NCBI RefSeq assembly: GCF_024124765.2
Contig: NZ_JAMXSR020000002.1
Coordinates: forward strand, 1,511,001 to 1,575,000
Direction: 5' to 3'
Length of the DNA: 64,000 nucleotides
DNA from: Sphingomonas sp. H160509
Lineage (GTDB): Bacteria; Pseudomonadota; Alphaproteobacteria; Sphingomonadales; Sphingomonadaceae
A model generated the notes under the pieces. The model saw only the letters and a program-made list of their open reading frames with translations, made no database searches and was not told where the DNA came from. A program made the position numbers and the translations under genes. Every line of letters begins with the position of its first letter. Position 1 is the first letter of the stretch. Positions 52,013 to 61,151 of this stretch are shown one piece after another.

Positions 52013-52357
52013 CGCTCCTCATCCCCCGCGCCCCACCGGAGGCGCGTCACACCATCGAACGATGTCCGCGTCCTGCCCGCCCGGTCTGCTTCGACCCGGC
52101 AACGCAGCACATTCACGTCTCACTCGACGATTTTCATCATCTCATTTTGTGAGACGAATGATTACTTGATGAGAATGTTCGCGTCAAACGCAGACTTGCG
52201 CTGATGCTGGGAATCCCTCGTGCAGCCTGTGGACGGGCTCGCATCCGACCACCCCGCGGAAAAGGCCTGACACGGCCATAAATTAATGATATGTGATCAG
52301 TCATCTTACAATGTGGTAAATCACCGAAGAGTGGTTCTGCGCAAAGGGGGGATACCA
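52013..52357. promoter_or_regulatory. Divergent promoter region, rhamnonate dehydratase / TonB receptor 2
   Basis: A 345-base gap with AT-rich patches on both sides (around 52130-52180 and 52278-52320). GGGGGGATACC serves as the receptor RBS just before 52358. No coding frame is supported. The inverted repeat at 52116-52156 is listed separately. Confidence 0.4.
52116..52156. promoter_or_regulatory. Candidate operator between rhamnose operon and TonB receptor 2
   Basis: Inverted repeat CGTCTCAC-25-GTGAGACG with perfect 8-base arms. Inside it sits an overlapping CTCA-TTTTG-TGAG repeat. The repeat lies ~105 bases upstream of the dehydratase start in the AT-rich divergent gap 52013-52357. A second partial palindrome around TGATCA lies near 52290-52305. 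Spacing fits a regulator site; the IclR protein at 31142 is a candidate binder. Confidence 0.35.
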
Positions 52358-55336
52358 ATGAACGGTTTACGTCTCACGGCCTGCATTCGTAGCGGCACGT
52401 CGATGCTCGCGCTGCTCTCTGCCGGGGTTGCGACTACCGCCACGGCTCAGCAGGCATCCCCGCCGACGACGACAACTGCGGAGACGCCCCCCGAACCCGC
52501 GACGCCAGCCGATGCAATCCAGACCGACGACATCATCGTCACGGGTTTCCGCGCGTCGCTCACCACCGCGATCAACCAGAAGCGCAACGAAACCGCCGCC
52601 ATCGACAGCATCGTCGCGGAGGACATCGGCAAGTTCCCGGACTCGAACCTGGCCGAATCGATGCAGCGCATTCCCGGCGTCGCGCTCGCCCGCGGCGACG
52701 GTGGCGAAGGCCGCAACATTTCGGTCCGCGGGCTGGGCGCGGCGTTCACCCGCGTCCGCATCAACGGCATGGAAGGCACATCGCAGACCGGATCGTCCGA
52801 CATCTATGGCGGCGGCAACAACGGCCGCAGTTTCGATTTCAACGTCTTCCCGACCGAGATCTTCTCGTCGCTCGCGGTTCGCAAGACGCCCTCGGCCGAT
52901 GTCGAGGAAGGCTCGCTCGGCGCGACCGTCGACCTCTCCGCACCGAAGCCACTGGCCGGCAAGCAGGACTTCACGCTCAGCGCGACCGTCCGCGGCGTCT
53001 ACAGCGAACTCGCCAAGAAGGTGAACCCACGCGCCTCGCTGCTGATCGCGAAGAAATTCGACGACGGACGGTTCGGCGTCCTCGGCTCGGTCGCCTATCA
53101 GGAGCGCGACATCCGCGAAGTCGGCTATTCCGCCGTCGACATCCTGTCCGCCAATACCAACGGGCTGTTCTGTTCTCCGGTCGGCTTCGCGCCCGCCACG
53201 CCGGCGATCGGCAGCAAGGGGGCCGATGCCGCGAACTGCTATCCCGGCACGCCGCGTACCAGCACGGCGGCAGCGTTCAACACGGTGCTCGCCGCGCGCC
53301 GCCCCGACCTGCCCAACACCGCCGGCAGTGGCGCGTTCTTCCCGCGCATCCCGCGCTACCTGAATTCGGAACAGAAGCAGAAGCGGCTCGGCGGGACGCT
53401 CAGCTTCCAGTTCCAGCCCGACGCGGCGACCGATATTTCGCTCGACCTGCTCTATTCGCGTTTCCACGTCGTGCGCCGGGACAATTACATCGAAGCGATT
53501 TCGTTCGCGCGCTCGGCCGCGAACAACGGCCAGCCGGTGATGTCGATCAAGGACGTCCAGCTGACACCGCAAGGCGGCCTGATCTACGGCCTGTTCGACG
53601 GCGTCGACGTTCGCTCCGAAGGGCTGGTCGACGATTTCACGTCGACGTTCAAGCAGGCCAATCTCAACATCAAGCACGACTTCACCGACAGCTTCGGGAT
53701 CACCGCGCTGTTCGGGCTCAACCAGGCCAAGGCGTTCGGCAAACGGCGCTTCCAGTATTTCATGGATGCGATCGACACACCCAATTTCTCGATCGACTAC
53801 CGCGACGGCAATGATACGCCGAAGCTCGGCTTCGGTTTCGACGTGTCCGATCCGACCCGCTTCAACTACGGACCTGCGCTTGCCGACGGCACCGTGCGCG
53901 GCGGCTACAGCTTCCAGGCGCGTCCCTCGACCAACACCAACAACGGACTGACCGCGGAAACGAACCTGCATTGGAAGGTCGCCGACGTGCTGACGCTCAA
54001 GGCGGGCGGCCAATATCGCCGCAGCGATTTCACGTTGCGCAACGTCATCCCGTACACTGCGGATACGCTCACCAGAGCGCTGCCCGCCGGCACCACGCTC
54101 GCCGACATCACGCACCAGATCAGCGGAGTCGGCAATCTCTGGGGCAATGGCGCGCCGTCGAGCTGGGCATCGCTCGATCCCGACAAGTTGATCAGCACGT
54201 TCAACCTGGACGCGGTGCGCTATTGCGGCACCGAATGCGGCGCACAGTCCAGCCGGGTACTCGAGGAAGTCTCGTCGGCCTATGCGATGGCGGCGTTCGA
54301 TCTCGGCGACCGGCTCGGCGGCATCGGTGTCCGCGGCGACGCGGGCGTCCGCTTCGTCCACACCGACCAGCTGTCGTCGGGCTTCATCTCGGTCGCGCTC
54401 GCAGGCTCGCCGACAGGCGTGACCGGTCGGTTCGCCACCGCGAACAAGCGCTACAGCGACTGGCTGCCCTCCGGTAACCTCGTGATCGAACCGATCGAGG
54501 ACCTGCTGTTCCGCTTCTCGGGCGCGAAGGTGCTCGCCCGACCGGAGCTCGGCGTGCTGACCCCCACCAGCGGCGTCAACGCGATCACGCGCAACGGCAG
54601 CGTCCAGAACCCGCAACTCGATCCGATCCGTGCCAACACCTTCGATGCGGCGATCGAATGGTATTTCCGCCCGGGCGCGCTGCTGTCCGCCGCGTTCTTC
54701 TACAAGGATCTGAAATCCTACGTGCAGAGCGTCAACACGCTCATCCCGTTCAGCGATCTGGGCCTGCCGAACGAACTTCTCGCGGGCAGCAACACGTTGC
54801 CGAGCGAACTCTTCACGATCGCGCAGCCGCTCAACACGCCCGGTGGCCCGTTGAAGGGCGTCGAGGTCAACGCGCAGGTGCCCTTCACCTTCCTGCCGGG
54901 GTTCCTCAGAAACTTCGGCGCGCTGGCGAACTACACGCACGTCACCTCGCGGATCGACTATATTCTTGCCAGCGTGAACGGCGTGCCGACCGTCACGACC
55001 ACCGCCAACCTGATCGGCCTGTCGAAGAACACCGCATCGGGCACGCTCTATTACGAGGACAGCAAGTTCAGCATCCGCGGCACCGCCAATTACCGCGACG
55101 GCTTCATCCGTGGCATCCCCGCTTCCCCCGGCAGCGATCTCCAGGGGAATGACAGCACGCTGTTCGTCGATGCGTCCGCGTCGTTTGCGGTGACGGACAC
55201 CGTGAAGCTCATCCTCGAGGGGACCAACCTGACCGACGAGCAGAACCGGCTTTATACCGACAGCGTCCGCCAGGACACACTGTTCCAGACCCGGATCGGT
55301 CGCACGGTGACGTTCGGCGTCAACTTCAAGCTGTGA
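52358..55336 (+). CDS. TonB-dependent receptor (RG-I/rhamnose locus receptor 2)
   Basis: 992 aa. The signal peptide ends TTATAQ. TonB-box-like TDDIIVTGFRAS is followed by the plug (IVAEDIGKFPDSNLAESMQR, GRNISVRGLGAAFTRVRING), with a long extracellular-loop barrel ending in aromatic VTFGVNFKL. It is the same class as receptor 1 but clearly different in sequence, so the two likely import different oligomers. Start ATG 52358 is supported by a G-rich RBS; the upstream in-frame ATG 52286 is not. It is divergent from the rhamnose operon and probably co-regulated with it. Confidence 0.9.
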   Translation: MNGLRLTACIRSGTSMLALLSAGVATTATAQQASPPTTTTAETPPEPATPADAIQTDDIIVTGFRASLTTAINQKRNETAAIDSIVAEDIGKFPDSNLAESMQRIPGVALARGDGGEGRNISVRGLGAAFTRVRINGMEGTSQTGSSDIYGGGNNGRSFDFNVFPTEIFSSLAVRKTPSADVEEGSLGATVDLSAPKPLAGKQDFTLSATVRGVYSELAKKVNPRASLLIAKKFDDGRFGVLGSVAYQERDIREVGYSAVDILSANTNGLFCSPVGFAPATPAIGSKGADAANCYPGTPRTSTAAAFNTVLAARRPDLPNTAGSGAFFPRIPRYLNSEQKQKRLGGTLSFQFQPDAATDISLDLLYSRFHVVRRDNYIEAISFARSAANNGQPVMSIKDVQLTPQGGLIYGLFDGVDVRSEGLVDDFTSTFKQANLNIKHDFTDSFGITALFGLNQAKAFGKRRFQYFMDAIDTPNFSIDYRDGNDTPKLGFGFDVSDPTRFNYGPALADGTVRGGYSFQARPSTNTNNGLTAETNLHWKVADVLTLKAGGQYRRSDFTLRNVIPYTADTLTRALPAGTTLADITHQISGVGNLWGNGAPSSWASLDPDKLISTFNLDAVRYCGTECGAQSSRVLEEVSSAYAMAAFDLGDRLGGIGVRGDAGVRFVHTDQLSSGFISVALAGSPTGVTGRFATANKRYSDWLPSGNLVIEPIEDLLFRFSGAKVLARPELGVLTPTSGVNAITRNGSVQNPQLDPIRANTFDAAIEWYFRPGALLSAAFFYKDLKSYVQSVNTLIPFSDLGLPNELLAGSNTLPSELFTIAQPLNTPGGPLKGVEVNAQVPFTFLPGFLRNFGALANYTHVTSRIDYILASVNGVPTVTTTANLIGLSKNTASGTLYYEDSKFSIRGTANYRDGFIRGIPASPGSDLQGNDSTLFVDASASFAVTDTVKLILEGTNLTDEQNRLYTDSVRQDTLFQTRIGRTVTFGVNFKL

Positions 55337-55481
55337 CGATCGACCCAAACAGGCGAAAAATCTCCTTCAACGACGGCCGCGTGGTCGGCCAGGCCGATAG
55401 GGACTTGGCTTCCTGTCGCGGCGCTCATAAAGCGGGCGTTGATTCGAAAGACCGTCACGATAGCCGAGAGCCCTAGATAGC

Positions 55482-55682
55482 ATGCAAATAATCGTTCGCG
55501 ACAATAACGTCGACCAGGCCCTCCGCGCCTTGAAGAAGAAGCTGCAGCGCGAAGGCGTGTACCGCGAGATGAAGCTTCGTCGTCATTACGAGAAGCCGTC
55601 GGAGAAGCGTGCACGCGAGCATGCTGCCGCCGTCAGCCGTGCACGCAAGGCCGATCGCAAGCGCGCCGAGCGCGATAACTGA
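55482..55682 (+). CDS. rpsU: 30S ribosomal protein S21
   Basis: 66 aa, the standard length. [20 protein letters not shown], then [20 protein letters not shown] and a basic Arg/Lys-rich tail ([14 protein letters not shown]), typical of alphaproteobacterial S21. It helps initiation by shaping the 3' end of 16S rRNA near the anti-Shine-Dalgarno. It stands alone between the TonB receptor and small genes, as often seen in sphingomonads. Confidence 0.95.
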   Translation: MQIIVRDNNVDQALRALKKKLQREGVYREMKLRRHYEKPSEKRAREHAAAVSRARKADRKRAERDN

Positions 55683-55944
55683 TCGCTCCCGGACCGGGTC
55701 TTGCACGATAATGGTCGTGTAAGGCCAGGTCCGACATCATGCGCCGTTCCGGAAGGGCGCATTCGGCACTGGCCGATTGATTCGCGACATCGCGTATCCA
55801 CTCGATCCCGACATCCTGCCGACGTAACTGTGAGTTCACAGCAGCATCATCGCTGCTGACGATGGCGACTGCCTTAAGGCTTGGCAGTTGAGCCCGTCCT
55901 GGCTCCGCCCTAGGCCTCGCGCCGCCATCCATACCTTGGCGCGT

Positions 55945-56148
55945 CTATTCCGGGGCGACACCGTCCGCGTTGACCAGATCGGTGCCGACAAGCGTACCGC
56001 GCACGCGGACCCGCTTCTCGACCAGATCGACCGGTACGCGGTGCAGCTCGAGCTGATAACGACCGCCGATATCCCGACGTAGATAGAATGCACCGCCATC
56101 GCGAAGCAGCATCCCGGTCTCGTCGATTACTGTCCCGATTGTCGTCAT
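55945..56148 (-). CDS. DUF5818 domain small protein
   Basis: 67 aa: TVIDETGMLLRDGGAFYLRR, DIGGRYQLELHRVPVDLVEK, RVRVRGTLVGTDLVNADGV. This follows the DUF5818 pattern (G-x-L, a hydrophobic beta meander, R-V-x-V-x-G). The family is small, sphingomonad-enriched and of unknown function. Start ATG 56148. It resembles an OB-like beta barrel (inference). Confidence 0.6.
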   Translation of the reverse strand: MTTIGTVIDETGMLLRDGGAFYLRRDIGGRYQLELHRVPVDLVEKRVRVRGTLVGTDLVNADGVAPE

Positions 56149-56296
56149 GCGCGTGCCATTCCCGTTGATCAGGATAGCGCGTATCCCAAGAAGCGAGGCG
56201 TTTCCATGCAGTTACGCCGCATATTATTTCTCCGCGCCAACGACTAGGTCGATCACTGCATCGAACGATACTCTCCGCACCGATGCCGATCGCACG

Positions 56297-56655
56297 CTAA
56301 TGGCCGCCCTCGACCCACGGAACGCCCGCCCCCGAAACGCATCGGCGAGCGCGGCTTCGAGTTCCAGCGACTCCCATTGCTGCATAGGGTTCAGATGCTC
56401 GACGAGCTCGGGCAGCAGATGCACCCCGAACCTCCTGACCGCACCGCTAGCCTTGTACCCCAGCTTGTGCTGATCGAACCGCCAGTCCGGATCGCGCGAC
56501 GTCTGCCCGACATACAGTCCCCAGCGCTCCGGGAACCGCGAGTCATGCAACAGCACGATATAGACGGAGTGCTTGGCGTTGCGCGAACCGGCGGTCGCGG
56601 CGCGAAAATTCCGGCAGGCTTGGCGAGCCGCCGGCATCCAGCCAATCGATGTCAT
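56297..56655 (-). CDS. GIY-YIG-like nuclease-fold protein (one frame break)
   Basis: SVYIVLLHDSRFPERWGLYV, then GQTSRDPDWRFDQHKLGYKA and NPMQQWESLELEAALADAF resemble the GIY-YIG fold: the Y-V-G-Q-T core and a conserved Glu in the last helix. At the C5 run 56329-56333 one base seems to be missing. Adding it yields the short end VPWVEGGH and a stop at 56297; otherwise the frame runs on to 56224 with a junk tail. ~119 aa. The canonical GIY-YIG Tyr pair is partly changed (VYI, LYVG), so activity is uncertain. Confidence 0.6.
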
Positions 56656-56695
56656 CCTCGTCGATTCGCCGACGGGTCGATACGGTCCGAAACCT

Positions 56696-56884
56696 CTAGG
56701 CGTCTTTCGCCGTCTTGGTCTTGCCCGAGCGCGCCGGCAGGCGGTTCTCTTTCGCCAGTTCGGAGAGATGCTCCGCCGCCCGGATGTGCATGGCGCGGAC
56801 TTCGGTGATCGGTGAGGTGACCGCCGCAGCGATATGCCTGGCCAGTTGTTCCCGCGGATCGTTCAGGAACGGTGATTGCGCCAC
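56696..56884 (-). CDS. Small hypothetical protein (62 aa)
   Basis: MAQSPFLNDPREQLARHIAA, AVTSPITEVRAMHIRAAEHL, SELAKENRLPARSGKTKTAK. Helical, with a basic tail. Composition and codon use look coding, but I do not recognise a family. It lies between the GIY-YIG-like gene and cyoD on the same strand. Confidence 0.4.
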   Translation of the reverse strand: MAQSPFLNDPREQLARHIAAAVTSPITEVRAMHIRAAEHLSELAKENRLPARSGKTKTAKDA

Positions 56885-56984
56885 GCTCTACTCTCCTACT
56901 GCGCCGGGCACGTCGCGCGTGTCGGCTGCCGTTCAAACGCTGCGGGCCCTCGTTCGGTTCACCCCGCTACGCAGTCGCCCGCCC

Positions 56985-57290
56985 TCACCCCATCATCCGC
57001 CCGCGCAGGTTGAACAGGATCACCAGCGTTCCCGACACCATCAGCGCGATGATGAGCGCGGAGAAGAGGATCAGTTGCAGGTCGTGGCGCGAGGAACGCT
57101 TGAGGCTGATGTGGAGGAAACAGCGGAACTGCACCGCCATCTGGACGAGACCCAGCGCCAGCACGGTGCCGAAGATCGCGCGCGCACCGAACGACGGCCA
57201 GCGGACCATCGCAAAAGCGGCCACCGTCAGACCGAGCGACAGGCCATAGCCGACCGCATAGGTTCTGAGTTCGCGGGTCCGGTCGCTCAT
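56985..57290 (-). CDS. cyoD: Cytochrome o ubiquinol oxidase subunit IV
   Basis: 101 aa with three hydrophobic helices (YAVGYGLSLGLTVAAFAMV, IFGTVLALGLVQMAVQFRCF, LILFSALIIALMVSGTLVIL) and the conserved QMAVQFRCFLHISLK, as in CyoD. It assists assembly of the CuB site in subunit I. ATG 57290 overlaps the cyoC stop by 4 bases. Last gene of the operon; no cyoE follows. Confidence 0.92.
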   Translation of the reverse strand: MSDRTRELRTYAVGYGLSLGLTVAAFAMVRWPSFGARAIFGTVLALGLVQMAVQFRCFLHISLKRSSRHDLQLILFSALIIALMVSGTLVILFNLRGRMMG

Positions 57291-57913
57291 CCGATATTCC
57301 CTTGCAGATAGACGACCGAGAAGATCGCGATCCAGACGATGTCGAGCAGGTGCCAGAACAGCCCCAGCCGCAACAGGTTGATCCTCACCCGCGCATCCAG
57401 GCCATAGGCGCAGACCTGGCCGACCATCACGACCAGCCAGAAGCACGCGACCGCGACGTGCAGCCCGTGCAGCCCGACCAGCGCGAAGAACGACGACAGG
57501 AAGCCGCTGCGCATCGGATAGGCGCCGTGCGCGAACATCGTCGCGAAGTCGTTCGCCTCGAGCGCGAGGAAGACGAGCCCCAATCCCAGCGTCGCGCCGA
57601 GCCAGCCGAACAACACGCGGCGCGGTTCGTCGTACTTCATGGCGATCGTCGCGCGGCCGAACGTCGCGCTGCTCGTCAGCAACAGCAGCGTCTCGACAAA
57701 CGCGGGCAGCAGCTTGAATTCTGAGGCCGGCGTCGGGCCGCCGACGGTACTGGCGATCATCGTGCCGTAGGTCGCGAACAGCAGCGCGAAGATCACTGCG
57801 TCGCTCATCAGGAATATCCAGAAGCCGAAGATCGCGTTCTCCGCCTGGTCCTGCGTCAGGGCGCCGGTGTCGCCTAGGTTGAGGCCGGCATGCGCCAGTT
57901 CGGGTTCGCTCAC
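57287..57913 (-). CDS. cyoC: Cytochrome o ubiquinol oxidase subunit III
   Basis: 208 aa, five membrane helices: NAIFGFWIFLMSDAVIFALL, PAFVETLLLLTSSATFGRAT, FFALVGLHGLHVAVACFWLV, NLLRLGLFWHLLDIVWIAIF. The Asp in LMSDAV and the HWHFVD-like LFWHLLDIVW are subunit III hallmarks. GTG start 57913 overlaps the cyoB stop. Intact. Confidence 0.93.
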   Translation of the reverse strand: MSEPELAHAGLNLGDTGALTQDQAENAIFGFWIFLMSDAVIFALLFATYGTMIASTVGGPTPASEFKLLPAFVETLLLLTSSATFGRATIAMKYDEPRRVLFGWLGATLGLGLVFLALEANDFATMFAHGAYPMRSGFLSSFFALVGLHGLHVAVACFWLVVMVGQVCAYGLDARVRINLLRLGLFWHLLDIVWIAIFSVVYLQGNIG

Positions 57914-60010
57914 GCCACGATCTCCGCAAGGCCACGATTGACCGCGGCGGTCTCCAGTTGCCGCGGGATCGCGGGCGTCGCCCGGACGCGCGTGAGCCAG
58001 GCCTCATGCGCGCGCGCGACCTCCGCCGCGGGAATGGTGCGATGCTGGTCGCGACCGAAGCTGCGTATCACGACCGCCGCAACGATCACCTGGAGCGCGA
58101 CGATCGTCAGCCCCCCAGATCTCCCAGATCAGGCCGAACGCGGCCACCGCGGCGGTAAGCCCGATCACGACGCTGGTCGCGCTGCCCTTCGGCACGACGA
58201 TGTCCTCGTAGGCTAGTGGCGACGCGTAAGGATCAGGCTGGCCCTCGTCATGCTTGTGATCGTAGAACGGGTTGCGTCCGTCGATCAGCGGCAGCACCGC
58301 GAAGTTATATTCGGGCGGCGGCGCACTGACCGACCATTCGAGCCCGCGGCCATCCCACGGGTCGCCCGCTTCCACGCGTGTCTTGGCACGGTCGCGGATG
58401 CTCACCCACAACTGGATACCAAGCGACGTCAGTGCCGCCAGCAGGACGAACGCGCCGACGCCGGCGACGTACAGCCAGGGCCGGAACGACGGTTCGAAGA
58501 TCGCCTGCGTCCGCCGCGCCATCCCGCTCGCGCCGAGCACGTACAGCGGGAAGAAGGCGAGGTAGAAGCCGACCACCCAGCAAGTGAACGCGATCCGGCC
58601 CCAGCGCTCGTCGAGGCGGAACCCGAACGCCTTGGGGAACCAGTAATGATAGCCCGCGAGCATCCCGTACAGCAGCCCTGGGATCAGCATGTTGTGGAAA
58701 TGCGCGACCAGGAACAGCGTGTTGTGGACCAGATAATCGAGCGGCGGCATCGCCAGGATGATGCCGGTGAAGCCGCCCAGCACGAACGTCATCATGAACG
58801 CGAGCGCGTAGAGCATTGGCACGGTAAAGCGCACCTCGCCGCGAAACATCGTCCAGATCCAGTCGTAAATCTTCACGCCGGTCGGCACGCCGATCGTCAT
58901 CGTCGCGATCCCGAACGCCGCGTTGACGTTGGCCGACTGCCCCATCGTGAAGAAATGATGGACCCACACGGTGAAGCTCAGCACCGCGATCGCCATCGTC
59001 GCGATCACCAGCGAGGTGTAGCCGTAGAGGTCCTTGGTCGAGAAGGTCGACACGACCTCCGAATACACGCCGAACGCGGGCAGGATCAGTATGTAGACCT
59101 CGGGATGGCCGAACAGCCAGAACATGTTGGCGTAGTTCATCATGTTGCCGCCGAGGTCGTTGGTGAAGAAGTGGAACCCCATATAGCGGTCGAGCGCGAG
59201 CAGCAGCGTGGCGACGGTCAGCGGCGGCATCGCGAAGATCATCAGGATCGACGTGCACAGGCTGGTCCATGCGAACATCTGCATCCGCATGAACCGCATC
59301 CCGGGCGCGCGCAGCTTGTAGACGGTACAGGCGATGTTGATCCCCGCCATCGTCGAGCCGATCGACCCCAATGTCACCGCCCAGATCCAATAGTCGACAC
59401 CGACGCCGGGGCTGAACGTGCGCTCGGTATAAGGTGGGTAGCCGCTCCATCCACCGGTCGAGAATTCGCCGACGACGAGGCTCGCCATCATCAGGCCGGC
59501 AGCGCCGATCGTCAGCCACAGCGCGATCGAGTTGGCCCAGGGAAACGCCATGTCGCGCGCGCCGATCTGGAGCGGCAGGACATAGTTGATCATCCCCGTC
59601 AGGAACGGCATCGCCATGAAGAAGATCATGATCGAGCCATGCGTCGAGAACAGCTGGCCGAAATGATCGGGCGACAGGAAGCCGGGATTCTCGATCGCGA
59701 CCGCCTGCTGCATCCGCATCAGCACCGCCTCGACCAGCGCCCGCGACAGCATCACGAACGCGACGACGATATACATGATGCCGATCTTCTTGTGATCGAG
59801 GCTGGTGAGCCACTCGGTCCACAGATACCGCCACTTGCCATAGCGCGTCAGCAGCACCGCGACGACGACCGCGCCGACCACCACCAGCGCGCCCGCGAAT
59901 GCACCGATGATCTCGCTGATCGTCGGGTTCTCCCAAGCGCGCACGAACGGCAGGTCCTGCCAGCCGAACCGGCCGAGCACCACGGGCCAGAGGGGAACGG
60001 AAACGGTCAT
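57910..60010 (-). CDS. cyoB: Cytochrome o ubiquinol oxidase subunit I (one frame break)
   Basis: Haem-copper oxidase: low-spin haem His in LFSTHGSIMIFFMAMPF, CuB His and crosslinked Tyr in FWLFGHPEVYILILPAFGV, the CuB HH in TVWVHHFFTMGQ, and haem His in VAHFHNMLIPGLLYG. It reduces oxygen to water with quinol electrons and pumps protons. The frame breaks at C6 58111-58116 (one surplus base), affecting only the last ~75 residues; the corrected tail ends GLAEIVA and overlaps cyoC. ~699 aa. ATG 60010 overlaps the cyoA stop. Confidence 0.95.
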
Positions 60011-60886
60011 CGAACGGCTTTCGGAGAAGAATGGGTCATGCCGCCGGTCGCGGCGACGACATGGTCGAAAAGGTGTGGCGTGACATGCGCGAACTCGACG
60101 GGATGCGTGATAATCGACCGCGCGGACAGCCGCCGCCACGTTTGTGCGTCGAGCGTGCGTTTGCCGCTTCGTGCAGCCGCCGCCCAGCGACCGTAGTCCG
60201 CCGGCGACACCGCAACGACCTCGAACTTCTGCTGCTGGAAGCCGGCGCCGTTATACTGCGTGTTCTCGCCGCGGAACCGTCCCGGCCTGTGCGCCTGGAT
60301 ATTCAGCTCGGTCGTCATCCCGCCCATCGCATAGATCTGCCCGGCGAGTTGCGGGATCAGCATCGACTGCATCACCGTGCCGCTGGTCAGCTTGATATGT
60401 ACCGGGCGCCCGGCGGGAATGGTCAGCCGATCGACCGACGCGACGCCGAGGTTGGGATAGACGAACACAAATTTCCAATCGAGCGCGATCGCCTGCACCT
60501 CGACCGGCGCCGCGCCCGGCAACCGCCGATACGGATCGTCGATCTGCGTCCAGTGCCACAACAGTACCGCAAGCCCGACGACGATCCCCGCCGGCGGGAT
60601 CCAGATCAACCCTTCCACCCACCAGGAGAAATTCCACTTCGGCCGGTACGCGTCGCCGCGGTTGGACAGCCTGTAATGCCACGCGAACAGCGGCGTGAGC
60701 AGAAGCACCGGCCCCGCGACGAACAGCAGCACGATCGACACGGTGACGAACAGGTCGCGCTCGTGCCCTGCCACCGGCCCCTGCGGGTTGAAGAAGCCGT
60801 GCGACAGCGCCGTGCAGCCCCCCTAGCCCCATCAGGATCGAGAGCGGCGCCAACCGCGATAGACTCCACTTCAATCGAACGAACAC
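60007..60886 (-). CDS. cyoA: Cytochrome o ubiquinol oxidase subunit II, lipoprotein (one frame break)
   Basis: The lipoprotein signal RLAPLSILMGLGGC ends in the lipobox Cys. Two transmembrane helices (VTVSIVLLFVAGPVLLLTPL, GLIWIPPAGIVVGLAVLLW) precede the periplasmic cupredoxin domain (VEVQAIALDWKFVFVYPNLG, FRGENTQYNGAGFQQQKFEV), which lacks CuA ligands, as in quinol oxidases. The frame breaks at C6 60818-60823, right beside the lipobox. Start GTG 60886, with a GGGGG site. ~292 aa. First gene of cyoABCD. Confidence 0.92.
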
Positions 60887-61151
60887 CTGGCCCCCTTGTC
60901 GCACCGCCCGCGCCCAGGAACGGTTTCGCGCCGGCTCCGTAAAGAAGCCATCCCACAGCGTGATGCTCCAGGGTCCCCTTCGCCGCAACGCACGACTACC
61001 AGTACGGCTGCTCCTTAACAAAAACTTCATGCCGAAATCCGGTTTCTACTCGATCATCCAAATGCTCCGCGTGACACCGTCGTCACTTGCTCGTGACAGT
61101 CGCTCCGATAGTCTTCCGCCTGGAATCGAGAGTCGGGATCGGGAGACGGGC

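Noticed and set aside
52367..55348. 993-codon minus-strand frame opposite TonB receptor 2
   Set aside because: Composition is a mirror of the receptor (Glu/Arg/Val-rich, no family motifs); the plus strand has an unmistakable receptor.
58250..60196. 648-codon plus-strand frame opposite cyoB
   Set aside because: His/Arg/Asp-rich antisense shadow of the oxidase subunit I gene.
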